Below are positions 37,828 to 46,589 of a DNA stretch of 57,120 nt, one piece after another. Made by a program: the position numbers and the translations under genes. Where the stretch lies: positions 1-57,120 of the forward strand of contig SCTZ01000079.1 in NCBI GenBank assembly GCA_004297765.1. The letters run 5' to 3'. Positions within the stretch are counted from its first letter, which is position 1. The number at the start of each line of letters is the position of its first letter. The stretch is from Chloroflexota bacterium (GTDB lineage Bacteria; Chloroflexota; Dehalococcoidia; FW602-bin16). The notes under the pieces were generated by a model. That model did no database searches, was not told the origin of the DNA, and was given only the letters and a program-made list of their open reading frames with translations.

Positions 37828-40197
37828 GTGCTCGAACGTTTCATCCCCCGACAGCGTTTCCGGTATGCTTTGCTTGCCCTGGTTGGGTTGGTCCTTGCTG
37901 CGGTCACCATGGGGACCGTGGTTAGCGGGGGACCGTCCTCGTTCGCAGACAACGTTCTGATCGAGGCAAGTCGCATCGGACTCGTCGACGTCGACGACCT
38001 TTCGAAGCATTCCAGCCAGGAGGCTGCGTCCGCCCTGGCCGAGGCTCGCTTCCACGAAGTAGAGGGTGATACCGGTATCGCCATCGAGGCGTATCGCGCG
38101 CTCGTCACAGCATTCCCGCGCTCGGTGGAGTCCGTAGATGCCTACCTTGACCTGGGCCGGGCTTATCTCTCCTACGGTCAAGCCAGCGAGGCCGTGCAGG
38201 CTCTCGAAACCTATCAGAGGCAGAAAGACAGGCAGCAATCCTCCAACGCCGACGTCGCCGCGGACGACGCGCTGGCTATCTCAGACTTTCTACTCGGCCG
38301 AGCCTATCGGGAAACCGGCGATGTGGAGCGTGGGCTGGCCGCGATGGAGCGCTACCGCGCTCGCCAAACGCCCGCGGAGCCCTACGTGCGCCTGGAGATG
38401 GCCGAGGCTCTGCTGAGCGCGCAACGCTTCGCGGAGGTCCAGGACCTGCTGGAGCCTGTCACGCGGGCTGACCTGCCAGCGACGGCCGCGGCGCGAACGC
38501 GGGAGATGCTGGCCCAGGCCGCACAGGGGCTGGGGGATGCGAGCGCAGCCGCGGATTGGCTCCTCCGGGCGGCAAAGGCCGACAGTCACGTCCAGCGGCA
38601 GGCGGATCTAACATATCGAGCGGCCGTGCTGTATCACGACGCCGGACGAACGCTGGACGCCCAGCGGCTCTTTCTTTCCCTGGTCACCGAGTACCCTCGC
38701 CTGGCCATCTCGGCGCAGGCCCTGGATCAACTCGACGCCCTGCAGGTTCCCGTGAGCGACTACTTTCGTGGAGACATCTATTACTGGCTGGATCGCAACG
38801 ACGACGCCATCGTGGCCCTGGACCGCTTGTTGAGGGATGCGCCGGACGACGACCTGGCGCCCCAGGCATTTTACTATCGGGCTCTAGCCTATCGTGACAG
38901 AGGTGACCGCGCGACCGCTGCGGCCAGCTTGCGGGAGATGGCGCGCGTCTTTCCGGGAGCCGCGCTCACGGCCGATGCACTGTGGCAGGCCGGTCAGATC
39001 CTGGAGGGTCTGGGCCAGATCGACGAGGCGATCGCGAGCTACAAGCAGTTGACCACGAGCTACCCCTCCAGCGATCGTGTGGAGTCCGCGTTCTTCCGGC
39101 AGGGGCTCCTGCAGTATCGATCTCAGCGCTATGCCGACGCTGCCCGTACCTGGAGTATCCTGGCCGCCTCGGCGTCGAGTGGCACCTCCCGCACGCGGGA
39201 CCTGTTGTGGGTTGGCAAAGCGCTCCTGGCACAGGGGCAGAGCGACGCGGCGCGGCAGCGCTTCGACGAGGCCGCGCGGTCCGGCAGTTGGGACTACTAC
39301 GTGTTGCGTGCCCGCAACTTGCTCGACAACGCGGGCCAGCCTGGCGGTAGCTATCGATCGGCCCAGTTGCGGGGTCTGAGCGATGCGGACCTGGCCGAGG
39401 CCGCCATGGCGCTTGCGGCTTGGGGGGCTCGCTCGCGGCAGGACTGGGCGACACCGGACGATGGTCTGAAAGCGGAGCCGGCGTTCCAGCGCGGTGACGA
39501 GTTGATGAAGCTAGGTCTGCGTGACTACGCGTATGGGGCCTTCGGCGCGGTGGGGGAGTTCAACCGGCTGCTGGACCGGCACAGCACCGATCCCGCCACT
39601 CTCTACCAGTTGTCACTCTATTTTCGGGATCGGGGGATCTACTACCTTTCTATCAACGCGGCCTATCGTCTGCTGCAAGTCTCACCCGTTCGCTCTCAGG
39701 CGGAGGCGCCCACTTTTCTTCTCAAGCTGCTCTACCCCGCCTACTACGCCCGGCAGGTCGACGATGCATCCCGCAGCTTCGGTGTCGATCCGCTGCTGGT
39801 CCTGGCGCTGATCCGTCAGGAGAGCTCCTTCGAGGCCGCGGCCGGCTCATCGGCTGGTGCACTGGGGCTGACCCAGGTCATGCCTTCGACAGGCAAGTCG
39901 ATCGCCCAGGCGCTGGGCGTGGGGGACTTCCATCCTGAGGATCTGCGCCAGCCGTCGCGTAGCGTTCCCTTCGGTGCCTGGTATCTGGCTGATGCGCTGA
40001 AGACGTATCAGTCCAATGCGTTGCTCAGTCTGGCTGCCTATAATTCCGGTGGCGGCAATATCTCCCGCTGGCTGCAGGGCAACCCCGATCGGGATCCCGA
40101 CCTGTTCGTGGAGAGCATCTCCTTCGGCGAGACCCATAGCTACGTGCGGCTGGTGCTGCAGAACCTGGCCATGTATGAGCGGCTGTATCTGTATTAA
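37828..40197 (+). CDS. Lytic transglycosylase (SLT, GH23) with TPR superhelix
   Basis: The 789-residue product starts with a membrane signal (RYALLALVGLVLAAVTMGTVV). A long alpha-helical TPR/Slt70-like superhelix follows, then a C-terminal GH23 domain with the catalytic Glu in LALIRQESSFEAAAGSSAGALGL and the motifs TQVMPSTG and SLAAYNSGGGNISRW. It cleaves peptidoglycan between MurNAc and GlcNAc to leave anhydro ends. GTG at 37828 is chosen because GGAGG lies 6 nt before it and it begins just ahead of the signal peptide; in-frame upstream codons would add 43 unlikely residues. Confidence 0.9.
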   Translation: MLERFIPRQRFRYALLALVGLVLAAVTMGTVVSGGPSSFADNVLIEASRIGLVDVDDLSKHSSQEAASALAEARFHEVEGDTGIAIEAYRALVTAFPRSVESVDAYLDLGRAYLSYGQASEAVQALETYQRQKDRQQSSNADVAADDALAISDFLLGRAYRETGDVERGLAAMERYRARQTPAEPYVRLEMAEALLSAQRFAEVQDLLEPVTRADLPATAAARTREMLAQAAQGLGDASAAADWLLRAAKADSHVQRQADLTYRAAVLYHDAGRTLDAQRLFLSLVTEYPRLAISAQALDQLDALQVPVSDYFRGDIYYWLDRNDDAIVALDRLLRDAPDDDLAPQAFYYRALAYRDRGDRATAAASLREMARVFPGAALTADALWQAGQILEGLGQIDEAIASYKQLTTSYPSSDRVESAFFRQGLLQYRSQRYADAARTWSILAASASSGTSRTRDLLWVGKALLAQGQSDAARQRFDEAARSGSWDYYVLRARNLLDNAGQPGGSYRSAQLRGLSDADLAEAAMALAAWGARSRQDWATPDDGLKAEPAFQRGDELMKLGLRDYAYGAFGAVGEFNRLLDRHSTDPATLYQLSLYFRDRGIYYLSINAAYRLLQVSPVRSQAEAPTFLLKLLYPAYYARQVDDASRSFGVDPLLVLALIRQESSFEAAAGSSAGALGLTQVMPSTGKSIAQALGVGDFHPEDLRQPSRSVPFGAWYLADALKTYQSNALLSLAAYNSGGGNISRWLQGNPDRDPDLFVESISFGETHSYVRLVLQNLAMYERLYLY

Positions 40198-40198
40198 G

Positions 40199-41515
40199 TC
40201 ATTCTTCAGTGTCCACTTTTGTCTTGAATAGGCGCACAGTGGCCACTCTCCGTCCATCCATGGCCTCTACCACTAATCGGTACTTCTCGAGGATGACCTC
40301 GTCACCCAGTTGGGCCACGCGACCCAACTGGTCCATGATGAGTCCGCCCACTGTATCGTACTCTTCATCCTCCAGCCTCAGTCCGAAACGCTCCTTGAAC
40401 TCGTCGATGGGGAGGAGCCCATCGATTAGCACCGTTCCGTCCGGTTGGGGTCTGACGGCTTCGTGCGGTGACTCGAACTCATCATGCACCTCGCCGACGA
40501 TCTCCTCCAGCAGGTCCTCCATCGTCACCAGCCCGGCGGTTCCACTGTACTCGTCGATCAAAATGGCCATCTGCGTGCGACGGCGGCGCATCTCGCCCAG
40601 TATTATCTCTGCGCTCACACTCTCCGGCAAGAGCAATGCTGGACGCATGATGCCGCGAACTGAGGAGGCCAGGTTCTCCTTCTGCCGAACAGCACGAACG
40701 AGGTCGCGCAAGTGCAGGATGCCCACGATGTTGTCCAGGTTCTCTTGGTATATCGGCACACGGGAGTAACCTTCACGGGAGATTATCTCCAGCGCCTCCT
40801 CCAGCGAGGTGTCCACATCGATCCCAACCATCTCGGTGCGTGGTACCATCACCTCATGGGCCCGGGTTTCCCCAAACAGGAATGCGCGATCGATCATCTC
40901 GCTCTCGACCGAGTCCAAGACTCCTGCCTGACGGCTAGCCGTCACCAGGTACCTTAGCTCTTCGACGGAGTGGACCATTTCCTCACTGGTCGCCGGGTTC
41001 AAGCCAACCAGGCGCAAGACCCAGTTGCCAGCCCCGTTCAGTAGCCAGATAGCGGGGCGAAATAGAATCAAGAACAGCTCCAGAGGCTTGCCCACGGCCA
41101 GCGCCGTGCCCTCTGTGCGCTGTAGCGCTAAGCTCTTGGGAGCTAGCTCACCGAGAACGATGTGGAGCGCCGTGATGATAGCGAACGCGATGGCGACCGC
41201 CAGGGTGTGAGTGCCAATCCATGCCCATTGCGCGGGCAGAGCCTGAAAAGCCGGCTCGACAAGTCCGGCCAGGGCGGGCTCGCCGATCCAGCCCAAGCCG
41301 ATGGAGGCCATCGTGATACCAAGCTGAGTTGCCGCCAGGTAGGTATCCAGGTGCATCACGCCGCGTTGCACGGCTGAGGCCAAAGGGTGTCCCTCGGCAA
41401 TCAATTGCTCGACTCGGCTTCGGCGTATCGCTACCAGCGAGAACTCGGCGGCGACGAAAAAGCCATTGGCCAGGACCAGCGCGAAGACCGCTAGGAGACG
41501 GAACAGAATGTCCAA
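40199..41515 (-). CDS. CNNM/CorC-type membrane protein with CBS pair (HlyC family)
   Basis: The 438-residue product has an N-terminal DUF21/CNNM membrane domain (three to four helices, 1-190), two CBS domains (VPRTEMVGIDVDTSLEEAL and RPALLLPESVSAEIIL) and a C-terminal CorC_HlyC domain (DGTVLIDGLLPIDEFKERFGL). Members are implicated in magnesium or cobalt efflux and stress resistance; older names call them hemolysins. It is convergent with the transglycosylase gene, one base apart. Confidence 0.9.
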   Translation of the reverse strand: MDILFRLLAVFALVLANGFFVAAEFSLVAIRRSRVEQLIAEGHPLASAVQRGVMHLDTYLAATQLGITMASIGLGWIGEPALAGLVEPAFQALPAQWAWIGTHTLAVAIAFAIITALHIVLGELAPKSLALQRTEGTALAVGKPLELFLILFRPAIWLLNGAGNWVLRLVGLNPATSEEMVHSVEELRYLVTASRQAGVLDSVESEMIDRAFLFGETRAHEVMVPRTEMVGIDVDTSLEEALEIISREGYSRVPIYQENLDNIVGILHLRDLVRAVRQKENLASSVRGIMRPALLLPESVSAEIILGEMRRRRTQMAILIDEYSGTAGLVTMEDLLEEIVGEVHDEFESPHEAVRPQPDGTVLIDGLLPIDEFKERFGLRLEDEEYDTVGGLIMDQLGRVAQLGDEVILEKYRLVVEAMDGRRVATVRLFKTKVDTEE

Positions 41516-41671
41516 CTCGTTACGTATAGGCTCCTTCCGGTTGCTGAATAAGGGAAGTTGTCGTGCGCTTATGATACCAGGTTATGCCCGTCGGACCCAA
41601 GGACAGGGGCGCGGGCAGCAAGAACACCCGTGTTCCTGTCTTCTGCTGGGATCATGCGATAGGCGCTTCCC

Positions 41672-42499
41672 TTACTCTTGCACCGCGAAGGCACGCACGG
41701 CGAAGGCAAGCATCAGAGCCGCGAAGACGGCCAAAATGACGATCTCCTCGGCGATAGTCAACGTTCGGCCAAAGATCTCGACTCCGGCAACCGCCTGAGC
41801 TGCCGACACGCTCGACGCCGACAGTATGACGCGCCGGATTGGATCGATGCCGTAGGTGACCGGGTCGAGGTGGGCCAGGACCTTGAGCCAGTCCGGAATG
41901 CCCACCAGCGGAAAGAGCGCGCCGCTCAGGAAGAACATCGGCATCATCAGGAATTGCATGACGACCTGGAAGCCCTCCATCGACTTCAGCCGGGAGGCCA
42001 GGGCGATGCCCAGGCTGGTGAGCGAGAAGGCCAGCAGGAACATCAACGGAATGACCTGGATGACAACCAGCGGCGTCAGTGTGACATCCACCAGCGGCGC
42101 CATCACAAGAACGATGCCGCCCTGCAGCACGGCCTGGGTGCTGCCGCCGAGGGCCTTCCCGATGGCCACCGCGCTGCGACTCAGTGGCGCGACCAGCACT
42201 TCCTTCAGGAACCCGAACTCCCGATCCCAGGCGATGCTGAGGGCCGAGAAGATCGAGGTGAACAAGAGCGCCATCCCGACGACGCCGGGGAATATGAACT
42301 GGACGTAGCTGCCCGAGAAGCCACCGGCGCCTCCTCCGCCAAACGAAGACGACAGACCGCTCCCGAAAATGAACAGATAAAGCGCCGGCTGCGCGAGAGA
42401 CGCGATGATCCGCGGCCGGTCTCGCCAGAAGCGCAGCACGTCCCGGTACCAGATGATGTAGACGCCGCGCAGATCGGCCCACAGCCGTCGTGTGCTCAT
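41672..42499 (-). CDS. ABC-2 type transporter permease (DrrB-like)
   Basis: A 275-residue membrane protein with six hydrophobic helices and the ABC-2 family pattern (DVLRFWRDRPRIIASLAQP near the N-terminus, then PLSRSAVAIGKALGG). It is the membrane part of an exporter of drug or lipid type. I place the start at the ATG of the ATGA overlap with the ATPase stop at 42496, which implies translational coupling. It is last in the MFS - ATPase - permease series. The substrate is unknown. Confidence 0.88.
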   Translation of the reverse strand: MSTRRLWADLRGVYIIWYRDVLRFWRDRPRIIASLAQPALYLFIFGSGLSSSFGGGGAGGFSGSYVQFIFPGVVGMALLFTSIFSALSIAWDREFGFLKEVLVAPLSRSAVAIGKALGGSTQAVLQGGIVLVMAPLVDVTLTPLVVIQVIPLMFLLAFSLTSLGIALASRLKSMEGFQVVMQFLMMPMFFLSGALFPLVGIPDWLKVLAHLDPVTYGIDPIRRVILSASSVSAAQAVAGVEIFGRTLTIAEEIVILAVFAALMLAFAVRAFAVQE

Positions 42500-43491
42500 C
42501 GACGCCCTCTTTCCCACATGCGCGTTCCAACCCGCATGGCGTCCTTCATGCCGTTCGCCTCTGCTTCGCGAATGGCCCGGCCGGTCAGCTTCAAGAAGAC
42601 GTCGTCCAACGTTGGTCGGCTCATGTTGATGGCGAGGATCGGACCGCTCAGGTTTTGCACCAGTTGCGGGATGAACTCGTCGCCTTTGGGCACTTCCAGC
42701 CGCAGCATCCCATCCTGCGATACCGCTTCGAGTCCGAAGCGCTCCCGCAGCTCGGCTCCCGCTCGCTGGTTGTCAGTTGTGCGCAAGGTGATGATATCGC
42801 CGCCAACCTTGGCCTTCAGTTGTGCGGGGGTATCGAGGGCGGCGATCTTCCCGTGGTCGATGATCGCGATTCGACTGCAGTTCTCGGCCTCGTCCATGTA
42901 GTGCGTGGTCAGGAAGATGGTGATTCCTTCCTTCTCGCGGAGGCCGAGGATGTACTGCCAGATGTGTCGCCGGGTCTGGGGATCGAGGCCGAGCGTCGGC
43001 TCGTCGAGGAACAGCACCTTCGGCCGGTGCAGCAGCCCGCGCGCAATCTCCAGCCGGCGCTTCATTCCGCCCGAGAACGTCTTGACCAGGGCCTTCCGTC
43101 GGTCCCACAGCTCGACCATTTTCAGAAGCTCTTCCTGCCGCGCGCGCGATTCTCGGGACGGCACGTTGTAAACAAAAGCGTGAAAGTCCAGGTTCTCCTG
43201 GGCCGTCAGATTGGTATCCAGGCTTGGATCCTGGAAGATCAAGCCGATCGATCGACGCACGTCGTCCGACTGGCGGACGACGTCGAACCCGTTTACCAGC
43301 ACACGCCCTTCGGTCAGGCGAAGCAGCGTGCAGAGCACGCTGATGGTGGTCGTCTTGCCGGCCCCGTTCGGACCGAGGAAGCCGAATACCTCGCCCGCCT
43401 GGACCGCGAACGAGACGCCGTCGACCGCGGTGAATGATCCGTAGCGTTTGACCAGGTGATCAACCTGGATGATGTCCATCGGTGTTCTCAC
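42496..43491 (-). CDS. ABC transporter ATP-binding protein (DrrA-like)
   Basis: A 331-residue ATPase with Walker A GPNGAGKTTT, Q-loop FQDPSLD, signature FSGGMKRR (F in place of L), Walker B VLFLDEP and the H-loop TTHYMDEAE. The C-terminal DUF4162-like extension is typical of the drug-resistance ATPases. It starts with GTG in a GTGA overlap with the MFS stop. It drives the permease encoded next. Confidence 0.93.
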   Translation of the reverse strand: MRTPMDIIQVDHLVKRYGSFTAVDGVSFAVQAGEVFGFLGPNGAGKTTTISVLCTLLRLTEGRVLVNGFDVVRQSDDVRRSIGLIFQDPSLDTNLTAQENLDFHAFVYNVPSRESRARQEELLKMVELWDRRKALVKTFSGGMKRRLEIARGLLHRPKVLFLDEPTLGLDPQTRRHIWQYILGLREKEGITIFLTTHYMDEAENCSRIAIIDHGKIAALDTPAQLKAKVGGDIITLRTTDNQRAGAELRERFGLEAVSQDGMLRLEVPKGDEFIPQLVQNLSGPILAINMSRPTLDDVFLKLTGRAIREAEANGMKDAMRVGTRMWERGRR

Positions 43492-45134
43492 GCCTCAGGC
43501 ACTCTTCCACGCACGTTGATCGAGCTCGCGCTCGCCGGACTGTCGGCGCGGGCTTCTTCGGCCATCGCCGACCCGAGACCACGGGCTGTCCGGCGCAGCG
43601 GAATCTCGCGCAGGAAAAAGCAGACCATCAGTCCGACTATGGTGGCGAACATGCCCACCAGGAAAACCTGCTGCAAGGAGCCGGCGAGAGAAGTCCTGAT
43701 GGCCAACATGATTTGAGACGATAGCGGCGCGAGCTGGGGAGGAAGCTGATCCAACCCACCCGATCCACCGGGCGCGAGCAAGGCCTGCGGGTCTACCATC
43801 CGCCCCAGTTGCGAGGGAGATAGCTGCCCAGCTATCTGCGGTGGCAGAATCGACGTCAATCGCTGCTGAATATTGTCTGAGAAAAGATTCACCATCAGCG
43901 TCCCGAACACCGCCATACCCACCGTTCCGCCGATGCTTCTGAAGAACTGCACGGACGATGAGACCACGCCCATCAGCTCGGGCTCAAAAGCGTTCTGGAC
44001 CGCTATCAGAAAGAGCGGCATAGTGATGCCCAGACCGAAACCGGTCACTATCATGTTGCGCAGCGCAACGTCGTTGGTAGAGTCGACACCCATGCCCGAC
44101 AACAGGTACAGTCCCACCACAATGAAAGCTGAACCTCCGATCGCGAGAAGACGGTAGCGCCCCGTGCGCGAGATCATCTGGCCGCCTACTATGCTGCCAA
44201 GAATGAGGGCGAGCATCATCGGCGTCATGATCATCCCCGAGTCGGTGGCCGACGTGCCGATGACGCCCTGCACGAACAGCGGCACGAACATGATGGTGCC
44301 GAACATACCCGCGCCGGTCAGGAAGACGACGATGACCGAGACCGTGAAGATCGGGTTGCGAAACAGCGACAGAGGAAGGATGGGCTCCTGGGCTCGGTGC
44401 TCTACGACAATGAAGGCGCCCCAGGCCGCGCCCGAAAAGCCCAGAAGCCCCAGGATCTGCGGGGAAAGCCAGGGGTACGTATTGCCCGCCCAGACCAGAG
44501 CGAGCAGCATGGGCACGATCGCCGCTACCAGGGTAGCGGCCCCGGCGTAGTCGATATAGCGCTGCTGCTCGCTGGCCCGCATCGCCGGCAGAGCAATGAG
44601 CAGCACGACGACGGCCAGTATGCCGACGGGTAGGTTGACGTAGAAGATCCAGTGCCAGCTCAGGTTGTCGGTGAGGTAGCCGCCCACGGCCGGGCCAATG
44701 ACACTGGCCAGTCCGAACACGCCTCCCATGAGTCCCTGGAGCTTTCCACGCTCGGTGGGCGGGAAGATGTCCGCTATGATGGCCATTGCTACCGGCATCA
44801 TAGAGCCAGCGCCCAGACCCTGGAGCCCACGGAAAATAATCAACTGCTCCATAGTTTGGGAGAGCCCGCTCAGGATGGAGCCCAGCATGAAGACGATCAA
44901 ACCAATCAGATAGATCTTTCTGTGCCCGTAGATGTCCGAAAGCTTGCCGAAGATGGGCATCGACGCGGTGGAGCTGAGCATATAGGCTGTAGCCACCCAA
45001 CTGTAGAGGCTCATCCCTCCCAGACTGGCGACGATGCGCGGCATGGCCGTGCCGACAATGGTCTGATCGAGCGCGCTCAGCAACATCCCGAGCATTACGC
45101 CCGCCACGACCAACATGGTTCGCCTTCTAGTCAT
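43488..45134 (-). CDS. MFS drug efflux transporter, DHA2 family (14 helices)
   Basis: The 548-residue transporter has the EmrB/QacA features: LDQTIVGTAMPRIVASLG in helix 1, motif A GKLSDIYGHRKIY, and motif C region GLASVIGPAVGGYLTD. It would export hydrophobic compounds using the proton gradient. A MarR regulator lies upstream on the same strand with a palindromic repeat between them. The MFS and both ABC genes overlap, so one transcript probably carries all three. Confidence 0.93.
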   Translation of the reverse strand: MTRRRTMLVVAGVMLGMLLSALDQTIVGTAMPRIVASLGGMSLYSWVATAYMLSSTASMPIFGKLSDIYGHRKIYLIGLIVFMLGSILSGLSQTMEQLIIFRGLQGLGAGSMMPVAMAIIADIFPPTERGKLQGLMGGVFGLASVIGPAVGGYLTDNLSWHWIFYVNLPVGILAVVVLLIALPAMRASEQQRYIDYAGAATLVAAIVPMLLALVWAGNTYPWLSPQILGLLGFSGAAWGAFIVVEHRAQEPILPLSLFRNPIFTVSVIVVFLTGAGMFGTIMFVPLFVQGVIGTSATDSGMIMTPMMLALILGSIVGGQMISRTGRYRLLAIGGSAFIVVGLYLLSGMGVDSTNDVALRNMIVTGFGLGITMPLFLIAVQNAFEPELMGVVSSSVQFFRSIGGTVGMAVFGTLMVNLFSDNIQQRLTSILPPQIAGQLSPSQLGRMVDPQALLAPGGSGGLDQLPPQLAPLSSQIMLAIRTSLAGSLQQVFLVGMFATIVGLMVCFFLREIPLRRTARGLGSAMAEEARADSPASASSINVRGRVPEA

Positions 45135-45164
45135 CGATCATCCCCCAAAACGGCATTGTTAGTG

Positions 45165-45275
45165 GTAGTTTGTCATTCCTGAGGCGCGCACCGAAGAATC
45201 CGTACCCCCTGCCGCACAGGGGTCGAAAAGGCGCGGATTCTTCCTCGCCTTAGGCGAGTCAGAATGACAAACTAC
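45165..45275. repeat. Palindromic intergenic repeat (GTAGTTTGTCATTC family)
   Basis: Arms GTAGTTTGTCATTC at 45165-45178 and the exact reverse complement at 45262-45275. Inner inverted segments GAAGAATCCG follow on each side. It belongs to the same GTCATTCTGA group as 26234 and separates the MarR and MFS genes. Confidence 0.7.
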
Positions 45276-45277
45276 GG

Positions 45278-45742
45278 TTAGGACTGCGACCGACTCTCCT
45301 CGTCGGCCGCCTGGCGCAGCTTATCCAGAGCCTCGGCCACCAGAGCTAGATCGTCCGGCGACAGGTGCCGCACAACCTTGACTAGCCGCGCGCGACTGGT
45401 CTCCCTAAGACGTGCTGCCAATTCAAGGCCTGATTCGGTCAGGCAATTCAACACCAATCGGCGATCCTCAGGAGACTCCTGCCGTCGAACGAGTCCGTGT
45501 TCGACGAGACGATCAAGGATCCCCGTCATCGTCGGCTGTGTCACTCCGAGGGCCCCGGCAAGACTGCCCACACGTGCACTCTTCTGGTCCCATAAGAGGA
45601 AGAGGATCTTGATCTGCGGCATGGTTAGATCGGTGCACAGCCAGTCCTTCGTCTGCAGATGTCTCATGGGCTGAGCTAGTGCCATGAACCGATCTAGTAC
45701 CAGTTCTATCAGCTCCTCGGAGGTCTTCTCACAGTTGCTCAC
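45278..45742 (-). CDS. MarR-family transcriptional regulator
   Basis: A winged-helix repressor of about 154 residues with the MarR pattern LTMPQIKILFLLWDQKSARVGSLAGALGV, then recognition helix TQPTMTGILDRLVEHGLV and wing RRQESPEDRRLVLNCLT. I prefer the GTG at 45742 (GGGAG 10 nt upstream); an upstream GTG at 45769 lacks a binding site. It probably represses itself and the downstream MFS/ABC efflux genes until a small ligand binds. Confidence 0.9.
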   Translation of the reverse strand: MSNCEKTSEELIELVLDRFMALAQPMRHLQTKDWLCTDLTMPQIKILFLLWDQKSARVGSLAGALGVTQPTMTGILDRLVEHGLVRRQESPEDRRLVLNCLTESGLELAARLRETSRARLVKVVRHLSPDDLALVAEALDKLRQAADEESRSQS

Positions 45743-45783
45743 GTCGTCGTGTCTCCCTGCTGTTTGCACTGCTTAGGATGAGG

Positions 45784-45830
45784 CTATATAATAGCATAAC
45801 ACTCTTATATAGAGGCATGCAATTATATAG
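45784..45830 (-). promoter_or_regulatory. AT-rich promoter/operator region upstream of the MarR gene
   Basis: CTATATAAT (45784-45792) and ATTATATAG (45822-45830) form an inverted repeat, with a further CTTATATAG between them. On the minus strand TTGCAT (45822-45817) and TATGCT (45798-45793) form a weak promoter with an 18-bp spacer. Autoregulation by MarR here is plausible. The remainder up to 46120 shows no supported gene. Confidence 0.4.
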
Positions 45831-46120
45831 CGTTAGGCTAATACTATACAAGAGTCAGGACCGCCTGTCAATACCTTGGCAGGCTGGGCGAGAAGCATTA
45901 GAGGAGCGTGACGAAGGGAAAACCGACGGCACGCATCTTGCAGTAGCTTTCACACGCATGCTATCGCTGTGGCTGAAGACGCGAAAGCCGCCGTCGGTCT
46001 TGATAGCTGGAACCAATAACCCCGGTTCTTCGTAGTACGTAAATGGTCCACATGGTCGCTCTTGCGGACCTGCCAGGGCCCCAATTAGCACACGCTCTGG
46101 CATTCGATTTCCTTGCGTGG

Positions 46121-46154
46121 TGACAAACCAGACAAGTACTTGTCTGGTTTGTCA
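46121..46154. repeat. Perfect 34-bp palindrome
   Basis: The half TGACAAACCAGACAAGT is followed directly by its exact reverse complement, with no loop. It lies about 100 bp before the small gene at 46257. It could be a dimer-binding operator or a cruciform/terminator structure. Confidence 0.7.
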
Positions 46155-46256
46155 GAGTATTCGGCGGAAGACAATACGAGTGCAAGCCCTATCCATCGGG
46201 GTCCGCCACATAATCTGATGGGGGTAGCCCAACCGGGCTAGGGAAAGGGGGAGACC

Positions 46257-46574
46257 ATGGGCGATGGTATTGATAGCTTTGCCAGCGCGTACAAGGGTTG
46301 GCTGAGCACGGAAGGGCTGGTGCACGGAACCGCGGTGCTCAGGTCAGTAGTGTCGCGCTTTCCCGCGTTCTTCGGTCGCGACGGCGAGCTCTTCCTGAGC
46401 GGGTACGGGCGGTGGTTGGAGCGCCAGGGAAAGGCCGATACGGAGGAGGCTTTCGCGAAGTACTGCGAGCACCGCTATCACATCTGGAAACAAAACTGCC
46501 GCGTTCTCTCATTGACACGCAAGGAGCAACGTTCCTCGCCGCTGGTAGATGCCTCAGCGACGCGAAGCGCCTAG
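46257..46574 (+). CDS. Hypothetical protein, 105 residues
   Basis: I do not recognise a family. The protein is soluble, rich in aromatic and charged residues, and mostly helical by eye (YGRWLERQGKADTEEAFAKY). The start ATG has a strong ribosome binding site (AAAGGGGGAGACC). It is convergent with glpX and preceded by the 34-bp palindrome. Confidence 0.6.
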   Translation: MGDGIDSFASAYKGWLSTEGLVHGTAVLRSVVSRFPAFFGRDGELFLSGYGRWLERQGKADTEEAFAKYCEHRYHIWKQNCRVLSLTRKEQRSSPLVDASATRSA

Positions 46575-46589
46575 CTGATTGGTCGATTA

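Noticed and set aside
41652..42530. A second minus-strand frame of 292 codons over the ABC permease
   Set aside because: Another frame of the same DNA gives a hydrophobic permease with ABC-2 family patterns and an ATGA overlap with the ATPase. This alternative frame is Arg/His-rich and not membrane-like.
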